A stretch of 64,000 bases of DNA, taken from positions 5,278,499 through 5,342,498 of the forward strand of contig OX421501.1 of NCBI GenBank assembly GCA_949126835.1, written 5' to 3'. This document shows, piece by piece, positions 33,158-43,278 of this stretch. The position numbers and the translations under genes are program-made. Each line of letters starts with the position of its first letter. The stretch's first letter is position 1. The notes beneath the pieces were generated by a model, which was given only the letters and a program-made list of their open reading frames with translations, was not told the origin of the DNA and did not search any database. The stretch comes from Anisus vortex (taxonomy: Eukaryota; Mollusca; Gastropoda; Planorbidae).

Positions 33158-35294
33158 ATGCAGAACCATACAATCATGAACAAACTCAGTCTGATTGCAA
33201 TTTGCATTAGCATCCTGGTCATACAGTCTGCTTACTGCGAAGGTAAGGGTCAGTGTAATTGTTAAATTTACTACAAAGTAAACACTGTATGGGAATGGGC
33301 AGCACAAATTCCAATTGAACAACAAATACAAATAAGAAAATGCAGATGGATAGGCTACACATTGAGAAAACCGACTACAAATTTGACTAGACAAGCTCTT
33401 GCAAGGAACCCACAGGCTGCAAGATGAAGAGGTAGACCCAAGAAAACCTGGCAGAGAGAATTAGAAAAGGATGTGCAGCTGATCGGGAAAAGCTGTAAAA
33501 AGTTAGAGAAGATAGCCAGAGATAGGCAGACATGGAAAGAATAGTTAATTGCATATGCTCCACTAGGAGTTGATAATGGCGAAGAAGAAGAAGAAAGGCT
33601 ATGATTACAAGCAAATACAAAATAAATGCATACGAAATTAATTACAAAAATTCAAATTTAATGTGCTAAGTTATTTCGCATTTCTTTCAATTGCATACAA
33701 TCAGAATTGCTGAATCTAGTGTTAATTTGTTCTGTGTTTGATGCAAATGCAACTCTAAATCTAATCTTCTATATCCATGGTTAGTAACTCTATTGATTTA
33801 GTTTTCTTTTTCGTTCAGTCTATTATTCGCCTGAGAGTATAATAGAAATCTACATGTTTTTTTACATTCCACATTTAAGCATTAACTATTAGACCTAATC
33901 TTATATAAATGATTTTTATTTCATTTTAGTTGTGTTTTTTTATACTAAGATCTCAATGGTGTATGCTATACTTTGTATATTTTTGTTTCAGATGACGATG
34001 CCACCAGCATTGATAAAAGGTACATGTATTTTGTATACTGTTTTTATAGTGTGAAATAATGTAAGGCAGCGTTTACAAGTTGGCAATTCTTATCCACCTG
34101 TATGTTTCTCCAACTAATGCAAGACACCCATCACAGCTAGGAGGACTCACATGGCTTTAGCCGCTAGATTTCCATAAAAACAAAACTAAAAATATAATCC
34201 CCATACATATCAAAATATTGAACACGGTGGCCCGCTCGGCTGGTGTACCGACTGTTCTGGGTTCGAATCCCTGTGAAGGCTAGGATTGTTTTTCCAAGCG
34301 TGTGGAAGTGTACTTCTTAGTCTGCCCATCTCTGATCTGAACCTGACATTAGTTGGGGTAAAGTAAAGGTTCCTGGTCATTGTCCTGGCCACACAATCTC
34401 CTAGCATGCCGTGGCCACAGATACTCGTGAAAACTGCTTCTCCGAAGGATACTTTACTTACCAAAGTATCCTGGAAATGTCTAAGTTACAAGTATGGCAA
34501 ATCTTTTCATATACATCTAGACTCTAGACTAATATTATACAAATGAAACTTCTCAATTCATAAATAAAACGGGTTTCAGTTTGAATAAAATTAATGTTCG
34601 TCTCTTAATAGACAATCGTGTGCTAAATTAGGAGAAGAGTGTATGCCACTACCTTGTTGTGGGGAGTTTCCCGGCGCTCGTTGCACGTGAGTTTCAACAG
34701 GAAAACTTTGTTTTCTTTATAGTTTTCTTTGTTATTATCTTCGATAAATACATATAATATATATAAATGATCCATTTCTACATGTTACACAAACTAACTA
34801 GACTAAGTGATTGAGGCCAGCAACAAAAAAAGCATGAAGTGCAAGGGACGTTATCGTTTCATTGATCAACTAATACTGGTCAGCTCTGACATAAAACGGA
34901 TGTTGTTGTTTTTTTTTATGAGACTAGGAGGATGTGGTACAGACGACTATAAAAAGCTATTTTCACGCGGGTTTTTGACCAAGTGATTTTTTTTTAAAGT
35001 TCTTGATTGAAATAAATAAAAGTTCATTGTTCCCGCGCCTTCCCGCTTCCACTCGAATAAAGATGACATCGTCCGAATGACATTTTATGGACTAGACCAA
35101 CCTTTATATATAGTGTACCTAGACTTGTAATACTGGACTTATTGATAAATAGATTGAACGAATGCATAGATACATATATAATAGATAGATTAATGCACCG
35201 ATAAATAATTATATATTATTGGTAATTTGTGTTTCTTTCTTTTAATAGGAAAATGCCTTATAGAACTGTTAGCATATGTGATACTCCATGGTAA
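33158..35294 (+). CDS. Secreted cystine-knot (knottin/conotoxin-like) peptide precursor
   Basis: Four coding exons join in frame through GT-AG introns: 33158-33242, 33992-34019, 34612-34686 and 35249-35294 (78 codons with stop). Exon 1 is a signal peptide; a second in-frame Met at 33176 could be the true start. Exon 2 is a short acidic pro-region ending in Lys-Arg, a likely prohormone-convertase site. Exons 3-4 encode a mature peptide beginning with Gln (which can cyclise) and carrying C-6-C-4-CC-7-C-10-C, the inhibitor-cystine-knot order also seen in conotoxin framework VI/VII. The last two loops are longer than in classical omega-conotoxins. An intron (phase 2) falls between Cys5 and Cys6. 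It could be a neuropeptide-like, defence, inhibitor or toxin-like peptide; the role is unknown. Introns hold a LINE and a SINE. No fixed polyadenylation site assigned. Confidence 0.82.
33298..33600 (+). pseudogene. RTE-like LINE 3' end in knottin intron
   Basis: Reads RKCRWIGYTLRKPTTNLTRQ, ALARNPQAAR, then RGRPKKTWQRELEKDVQ and KIARDRQTWKE, with an internal stop, ending in a (GAA)n tail at 33581-33594. This is the typical C-terminus of RTE-type ORF2 (family knowledge). It is inserted within the first coding intron and does not disturb the splice sites. Confidence 0.85.
34221..34460 (+). mobile_element. SINE-A, full length, in knottin intron
   Basis: The tRNA-like head AACACGGTGGCCCGCTCGGC with B box GGTTCGAATCC, then TTGGGGTAAAGTAAAGGTTC, and a GGATACTTTACTT tail. 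A decayed minus-strand piece precedes it at ~34080-34165. Confidence 0.85.
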
Positions 35295-35649
35295 CTGAGA
35301 AAACCCCGAAAACCCTGCAAATTTAAAACATATAATTAGATGAAATATTATAGTTATTATTTTTAATATTTCTATAGATTTGTTCACATATTTAAACGTA
35401 TTTATATTAAAATTAGTTATCAATATAAAATTGATCCAAAAAGAACCAACTTTATTTTAAAACGTAGTTTTAAATATGTTTCTCTTTTTAATTACACCCT
35501 AATAAGAGTTTAAAAACAATAGGTATGCCATTCTTTTAAATAATACTCATTAATGTTATTTTTATTAACACAAAATTCAATTAAAGAAACAAGGACAATT
35601 GGTTTGTTTTGTTGTTTTTTTAACTTCCTTCTCTACTAATTATGCTCAT
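35295..35649. other. 3' flank of knottin gene
   Basis: Likely contains the 3' UTR, but no AATAAA could be assigned with confidence. Otherwise nothing recognised. Confidence 0.35.
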
Positions 35650-35737
35650 ATTGACAAGTCTTAAATATTATGTATGCATAAAGGGTCGAAATGGAAAACA
35701 TTTCCGGTCCCATTTGTTCATTTGATTCAAGGACCAC

Positions 35738-36082
35738 TTGAATAGATTTGCATTGAAACTGGACATATCTTGCCGTGAAATCAACTTCAAAACATTTAAC
35801 TACAAGTACCTCCATACATTAAGGTATATATTAAGATATATAGTTGGGCTTCTTTTCAGAAGTACATTGAAGCACTCAAAGTTTTCTAATCATTGGCAAG
35901 ACTTTCAAATTGATGGATTCATTTTTTTCATATCACATAATCCTAACTGGTTTGATATTACTACAACCTTCTTAGATGTAGATCATTATTTTTTAAGTGG
36001 AAGGATGTTGAAATTTAAAATTAATGTTAAAAAACATCGAAATATGCAAATTTGGAAAAATATATTGAAGGAAGCTGCTTAA
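35738..36082 (+). CDS. Unrecognised 114-aa ORF, doubtful
   Basis: An open frame of 114 codons starting MNRFALKLDISCREINFKTF and ending KNILKEAA, with the stop formed at the TTAA site of the next element. No family recognised. Preceded by an Element C end (ATTGACAAGTCTTAAAT at 35650). The composition is Phe/Ile/Asn/Lys-rich, as expected from AT-rich DNA, so it may be a chance frame or a decayed transposase exon. Confidence 0.2.
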   Translation: MNRFALKLDISCREINFKTFNYKYLHTLRYILRYIVGLLFRSTLKHSKFSNHWQDFQIDGFIFFISHNPNWFDITTTFLDVDHYFLSGRMLKFKINVKKHRNMQIWKNILKEAA

Positions 36083-36975
36083 GGGTAGGGACGGCAGTGA
36101 AATTGATCTAAATGCCAGAAAATTCAATATTTAAGTTTTTGCCTAAGTTGTATACTTTAACTATTCCTGGATCTAAAACATATAGTTCGGAAATTTTAGT
36201 AACATTATTTAAATGTATAAATTGCATTTGTAATAGGTATAAATCAGAAGTTTATTTTTTTTTTTAAACATATTTACACTACAGTAATATAAAAAATAAG
36301 TTTAATTATTTATTAATAGACATGAAATTAAAGGTTAACATTTTGTCTTTGTGGGGGAAAAATCTTACAACAAACAATTAAGAAATAGATGAAAAAATTG
36401 CATTTATCAATTTTACTCCCAAATTATTTTTTTCCCTAAAATTGTCAGTTTTTCCGGTTTTTCTCAAAATACTACATTTTTTTCTTCTTTTTGTATTAAC
36501 TTCCTTATTTATGAACCAATCTTTATGAAATTTTTTACATACATTTATTACATGTTAATAATCATAGTTACAGGATGAATTTTTGATATCAGTTATAGTT
36601 TTCCTTAAATTAAATTTTAATTTAAAAAAAATTATAATTACATTTTTTTTTCATATGTCCTACAAAAAAATTCATATAAATTTTATTTATCAATTTAACC
36701 AAATTTCATCCACAAAATTTATAAAAATATAGTTTATAAATATTTCCGCCAAATTGCAATACATTATCTTGATAAATAATCAAGTTGATACATTTTGTAT
36801 TGCGTGGTAAATCGTTAATTAAAAAATCCGAAATGGCCGCTATTTCCATCACAACCATCAGAAATTATTTTTTTAAAATATGCTAACTCGGACCTGTTTA
36901 TACTATCTATATACCAAAAATGGTCACGATGCGTGCACAAATAAAAAAAAGAGCTATCTACTGGCTCCCCTACCC
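36083..36975. mobile_element. TTAA-flanked element, 893 bp
   Basis: GGGTAGGGACGGCAGT at the left and ACTGGCTCCCCTACCC at the right are imperfect inverted repeats flanked by TTAA (36079-36082 and 36976-36979). TTAA targets are typical of piggyBac and Kolobok (family knowledge). The interior is very AT-rich, with no transposase. Confidence 0.8.
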
Positions 36976-36979
36976 TTAA

Positions 36980-37490
36980 GTAAGCCATCTGCTATTCTCA
37001 ACTGCTAGGCATTCACTCTTTTACCTTCAGCTTTTGGTTCAACTTATACTTGTGAATAGATTTAAACGCACATGAATGCTGTTTTAGCATCTAAAGACTA
37101 AAGAATTTATATGTATATTTATAAACATTACATTAACTACTTAGTTTATATGATTACTACGTATCTCTTCTGTCGATTGTTAGTAACTGGCTGAGACCGT
37201 AAGTAAAATGATACAGTAATAAGACTTCTCAGTTTAACTAAGATCGGAATGTAATTCACATATTTAGGTGTTAGATCCTCATCTTGACTAACAAATAATA
37301 CAGTTTAGAGTTTAGACAATACTTACCATAAATTTGAAAGCTTAGTAATAACATATCGTATTTCATATACATGAAAATTAATTTTGTATTAAATATTTAA
37401 CGCTTTAAGCGATTTTCTCTATATATAATCTCCTTTGCTTTTGACCGGAGTTAAACTATTAATTGACATATAAAAATAATTTTATAAAAG
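36980..37490. other. Nothing recognised
   Basis: AT-rich, no supportable gene or repeat end. Confidence 0.4.
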
Positions 37491-37915
37491 TATAATAGAG
37501 CAGGGTAACCTTAAGTCTGTTGGCACGCTGAATGTCTTAGAAATCCTAGTTTGGCAAACTGTTAGCAAACGGTTGCCGACCCCTGCACTAGAGGACAGAA
37601 CGGCAAAAAAAGGTAGTAATAATACATAAGGCATTAAACTATAATTTAGAAATACAAAACAATAACAACATGTAGCAAAGCTCAGATAAACATAAGGACA
37701 AAAACACTTTACTTATCCGTATGCGAGAACAAATGCATATAAGTATGGCATCCGGACAATAAATAGGTTGCCTGAACCAACCGGAAAAACCAGTAACTTA
37801 GCATCATTTAAAATACTAATATAAATGCAGGACTAGACTCAATCCACGGATATGCCTAGGACGCAATAATCGTCTTTATAGAAGGATCGTCTCTAATGAA
37901 TAAGATAAGATATAA
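37491..37915 (+). mobile_element. Truncated hAT MITE joined to LINE-S 3' region
   Basis: 37501-37585 is the right half of the CAGGGGTCGGCAACC-family MITE, ending GGTTGCCGACCCCTG. It is followed directly by LINE-S from CACTAGAGGACAGAACGGC to the tail GGATCGTCTCTAATGAATAA. The MITE/LINE junction is the same base as at 18127/18128, but the sequence left of the MITE is not LINE-S. Confidence 0.75.
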
Positions 37916-38399
37916 CATATTATATAATAAAGATATTGATTGCTGTGATAAGATTGATGGTCTACAAGTATCTGCTTTAGCCATTGGGCCTCAAAGCTGG
38001 ACCAGTAAGCTAAACACTGGAACATGTTAGGGGTCAACTGGTAAAACGGACACAACGATCATTTCACTGGCACCTGCAGCGCACTGATACTTGTTAGGAG
38101 GAAGGAACGGAGCAAACAATACACGTCTCGCCAAGCCCGGTGTAAGACGAAAGCTAGCCCGACCGTGCTCGCCTAACTGAGGTACATGTTCGTTCAGAGC
38201 CTAGTCCTAGTCTGTACGAAGCCAGGCAACATGGCAGGAATACAAGATGATAACCCTCCTTTTAATGATCCAAATCCATAGTGGGTTAAAATGGAGTATC
38301 GTAGAAATACGCGTCCACAAAGGGCCTACTACTTAGTGCTGCTCGGGGAATTTATCGCTATGAGAAATCTGTTCCCCCCCCCCCCCTCAGTGCCTCGGA
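37916..38399. other. No gene; probable decayed repeat
   Basis: GC-richer than its surroundings (e.g. 38040-38210) but no family recognised. A C-homopolymer lies at ~38372-38386. Confidence 0.3.
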
Positions 38400-38655
38400 A
38401 AATAAAAATCCTGCATAAATATCTCCGAAACTGAACATTATCATGCGGTTTAGTCGGTGGAACACACTGGACCAGGCTTCCATCACTGCCCCTTCTGTGC
38501 CGGCTTTCAAATCTTCACTGAAGGGCTGGTCGAAATACCTCAAGTGAAACTCTGTTATCTGTTTGTAATTGTTGTTTGTGATGTTTTAAAATTAGTTCAA
38601 TTGTGGACTTTTCCCTCGATTATAAAGGGGTCTCCACAGTAATATGAAGAAGAAG
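38400..38655 (+). pseudogene. LINE 3' end, CR1/L2-like C-terminus
   Basis: One frame gives MRFSRWNTLDQASITAPSVP, then AFKSSLKGWSKYLK and a stop, then ~110 bp of 3' UTR and a (GAA)n tail at 38645-38660. The pattern WN-L-(x)n-APSV-x-AFK-x-x-L is characteristic of CR1/L2-type ORF2 ends (family knowledge). Confidence 0.65.
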
Positions 38656-38694
38656 AAGAAAAACCGTCGTTAAACATTTTCTTACCCTATTGAC

Positions 38695-38775
38695 TTAACC
38701 CTTACAGTCCCGGGCGCGTATATAGCGGAACTGAAGGCAGAATAGATAGAAGTAGGTCGGTACGGTAAGGGTTAA
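38695..38775. mobile_element. 81-bp TTAA-flanked mini-transposon (copy 1)
   Basis: TTAACCCTTACAGTCCCGGG ... TCGGTACGGTAAGGGTTAA. The terminal CCCTTAC / GTAAGGG inverted repeats inside TTAA flanks fit a piggyBac-type internal-deletion MITE. Its twin at 47169-47249 differs at only two positions. Confidence 0.88.
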
Positions 38776-38789
38776 TCTTATATTAAGTC

Positions 38790-38970
38790 TGTTAGTGCTA
38801 CATTTATTTTGCTTTGTCCAATGTCTGTAATGTTATTATTATTTTTTAGCCTAGAGAATAAGACTATATCTGTGTTTTTAGTTGTTTGTTGCTCAATATT
38901 AAGATTAAAGGCGCTCTGAGCTTCCATTATGTGTGTTGGCAGCGCTATATAAATAGAATTATCATTATTA
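38790..38970 (+). repeat. SINE/LINE 3' tail with GGCAGCGCTATATAAAT end
   Basis: GGCGCTCTGAGCTTCCATTA, then TTGGCAGCGCTATATAAAT and an ATT-rich tail. The same tail occurs at 55880-56005. This end is widespread in invertebrate LINE/SINE pairs. Confidence 0.6.
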
Positions 38971-39216
38971 AAATGCGAAACATAAAGTGTAATAAATCTG
39001 TAAAGACTGATCTGTGTTTGTTGGGGTAAGGGGCAGTAACGCTGCCAGGTTTTGACACTAGGAGGAGCGAACTCTTAGGAAAAGATGCCCTACTTACTAA
39101 AAAAACGAATTTGATTAAATTAAATTCATAATTATTATCCGAATCTATTTGGTGGGAATATTTTACGCTTAACTCTCAACAGGTGACAAAATACAATGTT
39201 TTATATGTATTGTTTA

Positions 39217-39415
39217 AGCCAGGGCTCCTCAACCATTTCGATTTTTAATTCACACATCGCGCCAACAGCCTTCAATTCAACCTGCGCCAATAATATTTTT
39301 CTTGTAGAAGAGATTTGAATTGCATTTTTAAGAGGGGGGGGGGGGAAACGTCCACGTGCCATGAACTATCGCTCTGCGTGCCAAGGCGTGACACGCCGTC
39401 CCCTTATGGTAGCAA
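39217..39415. mobile_element. Decayed hAT MITE
   Basis: CAGGGCTCCTCAACCATTTC at the left, and CTCTGCGTGCCAAGGCGTGA near the right. It resembles the 5099/44264 family but both ends are eroded. Confidence 0.5.
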
Positions 39416-39514
39416 CTAGAATTGTTTTTCTTAAAAAAACATTTCGCGAAAGCCTTTGTGCAATCCAATTTAAAACCAAGATACAACCGTCAATGACATC
39501 AAACCAGAAGAAAC

Positions 39515-39516
39515 AC

Positions 39517-39582
<66 letters not shown>
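39515..39582. repeat. (TA)n microsatellite
   Basis: About 30 TA units. The Tyr/Ile-repeat frames through it on both strands are artefacts. Confidence 0.95.
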
Positions 39583-39585
<3 letters not shown>

Positions 39586-39639
39586 CATATATATTGTTTT
39601 TCCAAGAATTGGAACACGCAATGTTTATTCTTCTTCCCC

Positions 39640-40130
39640 CTCTTTTTCTCATTAAAACAGGATTTTGTGGGCGGGGCTTAGGCTTCCGATCGCCTGAAGC
39701 TTAGTGGGAAGACAAAAGATTCTACTTAATGTTGGGATTCTGTGTTGATCTCAAATTCTCAGGGTCTGGGAACGACTCATTATTTAATAGGGGAAGTTCC
39801 TATCGTTTTGTTAAGAGTTTTGTAATGATACCATGATTTTCACCCCTACTGGTAGTTGGTCTGTCCCTTGCACCACTAGGATGGTATTTAATGATTTGTT
39901 TTGTCTGATAGAGAGTGAGTTTCAAAATATGTTCCTTTGAGAACGTTTGTGTTTGCACTATTTTATTCTAACTGTACATAATAAATATATTGTATATATT
40001 GAACATATCACCTGAAATAAACTATCAACAACAGTTACACTGAAGCTTCCTTGTCAAGTTACTATTCTATTGTGTTGTATACATTACTATAAGATTTATC
40101 TACTACTCTAATGTCCAAGAAAGGAAATGT
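39640..40130 (+). repeat. Dispersed repeat, possible solo LTR (copy 2)
   Basis: Aligns in order with 4330-4760 (TTTTGTGGGCGGGGCTTAGG, GTTTTGTAATGATACCATGA, GGTATTTAATGATTT, GTTTGCACTATTTTATTCTA). This copy is longer and better preserved. The class remains unproven. Confidence 0.45.
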
Positions 40131-40281
40131 TGGAACACAAATACTGAGTTTGTGCCCAGGACTATAAGAAGAGTTCGTGTAATACTGAAACATAAATAAT
40201 AATAATTAAAGTCTCCCCTAGGACTAACGAGAATTATCAGCAAGATCTACACAGCTCTGGCCACAAGGGGATTGTGGACGT

Positions 40282-40286
<5 letters not shown>

Positions 40287-40325
<39 letters not shown>

Positions 40326-40785
40326 ATATATATAAAGTATATTATGTGAATTAGTTAATTTAAAGACACGTGACCTAATTGTCTCATATTATAGTTTTGC
40401 GATTTCACTTCGCACTTGTGTCTTCGCTAGCTAAGTGGTTAACGTATCGGACTTCCCCGCGGCGACCCGGGTTCGAGTCTACACTTAGACTTAAAATACC
40501 CTATTTGTTCATATACTTTTCTTTTCAATTAATATTACTTTTAAAAAAAGAAAGATTGTATATCTACAAGCATGACCGGACAATTTAGATTTTTCTGAGA
40601 ATACAAATAATTGCAAATGTTTTTAACCCGATTACAAAATGTATTTTAAATTACATTCCTAAACAGAAAAAATTTTATTTAGTTGTATTTCTGTCTGTTC
40701 ATTGTAGATTATAAAGTTTTGATCTGTAGCAAATACAGGCCTGTTTTATTTTCACCTGGGCATCGCCGGGCAATTTAGCTTGTTA
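40287..40785 (+). mobile_element. Element E copy with tRNA-like core
   Basis: Starts in a (TA)n tract. The tRNA-like segment at ~40422-40498 carries an A-box-like TAGCTAAGTGGTTAACG and B-box GGTTCGAGTC. It ends with the hairpin CCTGGGCATCGCCGGG, then CAATTTAGCTTGT. Same order as 30438-31133, without the SINE. The tRNA-like part lacks a pairing acceptor stem, so it is not a tRNA gene. Confidence 0.65.
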
Positions 40786-41174
40786 TTATTATAGAAACCA
40801 AAAAAGGTATAGGCGCCTAGTCTAGCAATACATCTGTACAACATATTTCTAGTTATGCCCGCTCTCAACGGTTCTGTTAGTTTCTCACAACAGCTGAGAT
40901 AGAATACATTATCTCATCGATTTTCAATATGTTTACAGTTTATCGAGACCATTAACCCAAACACTAGCGTAACGCGCAAATAACCCATTGACAGATTTTG
41001 GATCTAATTAATGATGTTATTACACCGTGACGGCAAGGAGATTTAATCAGCTGCACAATGTGTTTCTACTGAATGGAATGTATGTCAATATTAAAAATGC
41101 AGTTAAGTACGTTGCTCTAGATAATGGCACGTTGGCGTAAGCGTTGGAACAAATCGAATGGCCCATTCCATAGG
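40786..41174. other. Nothing recognised
   Basis: No supportable gene or repeat end. Confidence 0.4.
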
Positions 41175-41530
41175 TCTTCTTCTTCTTCTGTTAAGCCAGT
41201 CTGCAGAGCTGTTTGCTGTCTTGCAGTCAATGAAACATATTTAAATGTCTTTCTCAAGTTCTACTATATTGTTATTTAGTGTTATGGTAATGGTAGGTTG
41301 AGGGGGGAGCAGCGTGTATCTGAGGTTGGTTAGCTCAGGGCATTCAAGCAGGAAGTGGTCCACAGTTTCTTGTGAGCAAGGGCCAATTCTTCAGTTCGGT
41401 GGGTGAGTTGGGTTTATTCTCTTTAGGTGTGAGTTGAGTGCTATGTGTCCTGTTCTCAACTGGAATATAGTGCAGTGTTCTTTGTAGGGGAGGAACTTTA
41501 AGTTGTCTTGGTTTTCCATAGGCATCGAAC
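41175..41530 (-). pseudogene. LINE-P 3' end (RNase H-type LINE C-terminus)
   Basis: Minus-strand frames read ENRTHSTQLTPKENK, or in register RTGHIALNSHLKRI, then CSQETVDHFLLECPELTNLR and LLPPQPTI. The cysteine/histidine pattern and LLPPQP block match the 63515-63732 copy. It ends in a (CTT)n tract (the (AAG)n tail in sense). Frameshifts present. Confidence 0.75.
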
Positions 41531-41612
41531 ACACACAATTCTGTACCGAGGGTTCTCAAAGCTTGCGAAGTGTGCAAACCACCTACAGGCCCACTGGGTA
41601 CACTGGGTTATC

Positions 41613-41830
41613 TTATATATCTAATATATTACCGACGTTCATTCTATTAAGGAGATTATTGCGTCATACACTCATCCAGGGTCTAAGTCTAGCCATCCAA
41701 TTTGATTAGAGTATTAAATCATTTTAAGTTACTGGTTTTCCAGGTTTGCTCAGGCAACCCATTTTATGCCCGGATGCCACTCTGGGAGAAGGAATACTTA
41801 CATGCATTTTTTTCTCGCATGTATCCCGAC
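41613..41830 (-). mobile_element. LINE-S 3' fragment
   Basis: The reverse complement contains ACTCTGGGAGAAGGAATACT-like C-terminal coding sequence, GGCATCCGGGCATAAAATGG, CAATAATCTCCTTAATAGAA, and a TTATC-type tail, matching 28500-28690 with decay. Confidence 0.75.
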
Positions 41831-42306
41831 AGACCGATTAATAAAAGATCAACAACTGGAAGGCATATGGTATTCTCACCTGCGTCATTTGACCTCCTCT
41901 CAGCTTCGTAAAAAGAGTTTACAACTGTAAAAGCTGTTTTAAGCCTACAAAGAGCTCGCTCACACTTGATCATCCAGGTGCGACTAAATATGTACCTGAG
42001 ATTGAACAACTAGCGCAATGCACTCAAGAACAAGGAGCACATTAAGTGATACACGGAGCACATATATTATTATTTTTAGAACAAATTCATTTGCTTCATT
42101 ACTTTAATACATACAGGATACATCTAGGAGGCTAAAATACTAGCATTATATTTTGTAATTGTTATAAATTTAAATATTTTAAACGTGAACTCTTTAATTC
42201 GTTTTTTACAATGAGGGAAAAGTTAAGTTTCAACTGTTTAACATAAAATAATTGTATACCACTCAATACATCTTAAAAGAAAAAAAAATGTAATACTGGA
42301 TTTGTA
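41831..42306. other. Nothing recognised
   Basis: No exon or repeat end supported. Confidence 0.4.
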
Positions 42307-43040
42307 TCACTGATCTATAAAAAGAATGGATTGCGACTTCTTAATAAACTGGTTTGAGCAAAGTGAAGAAAAGCACTGATCTTTTAGAAGAAAGGAAAAA
42401 CTAAAAATTTCAACTGCACTTACCGATATAAACAAAATTGTGTCTAAAACTTACTGTGCCACTGATCTATAAATAGATCGGAACAGAATCTATGTTGCTG
42501 CCATTTTACACAATATGCATATGAATTGTTGCTGTCAAACTTCCCACTTATAATTAAATATATAAAACTAACAATAATACGATCAAAAGAAAACAAATAC
42601 CAAACAATAAAAAAAGTTAATAGTAAATAAAGTAGACAGCAATATTTCGCAGTACGGGAAAACCCGGTCCCGAAACACAAAATTTGAACGCATTTCAAAT
42701 GAACATCATTTGGAAACTGCGCGCATTGTATAACCTTAACATACGGTGATTAGTGTTAGGTATAAGTTTATTTTAACAAATAAATTAACGAATCAAGCAA
42801 TATTGTTGAAAAAATAAAACTTGTTTTTTTTGGAGGACGTTTCCGATTTATACATTTAACTTTTAACCCGATTAGTCAAACGGCTCAAGAGAATTTAGAG
42901 CAGAAACAAACATCTAAATAAATAAACAAACTCACGGTAAATATATATATATATTAATCAGTGCAGTGGAAACAAAATGTCGGAAATTTCTTCAAAAATT
43001 GTACTTCCATGCCCTATCCATTCTTTTTATAGATCAGTGA
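42307..43040. mobile_element. Inverted-repeat element (CACTGATCTATAAAAAGAATGG TIR)
   Basis: TCACTGATCTATAAAAAGAA at the left and TTCTTTTTATAGATCAGTGA at the right are perfect 20-bp inverted repeats (extending to ATGGAT). An internal third copy of the end (CCACTGATCTATAAATAGAT) is near 42460, suggesting a nested or composite structure. Superfamily unknown. Confidence 0.8.
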
Positions 43041-43080
43041 TTTGTCTACAGAAATATTAATTAATACATAATAGTTAGGC

Positions 43081-43278
43081 CAGGGTTCGGCTATCTGTGG
43101 CACGCGTGACAGACTTGGCACGCTTAGTGTTTTTCAATGACACGCGGAATAGCACAAAAAGAAGTAATTTAAGTCTCCTCGACATGAAAAGAGCAGGGTG
43201 ACTTTTAAGCTGCTGTCACACTGAATGATTTAGAAGTGCTACTTTGGGAACTCTATTATCAAAAGGTTGCCGACCCTG
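43081..43278. mobile_element. hAT MITE
   Basis: CAGGGTTCGGCTATC ... GGTTGCCGACCCTG, 198 bp, with 8-bp flanks AGTTAGGC / AGTAAGGC. Same family as 5099-5303. Confidence 0.88.

Noticed and set aside
40422..40498. tRNA-like sequence, also near 30590-30840
   Set aside because: A and B boxes are visible, but the acceptor ends do not pair and the segment belongs to a repeated element.
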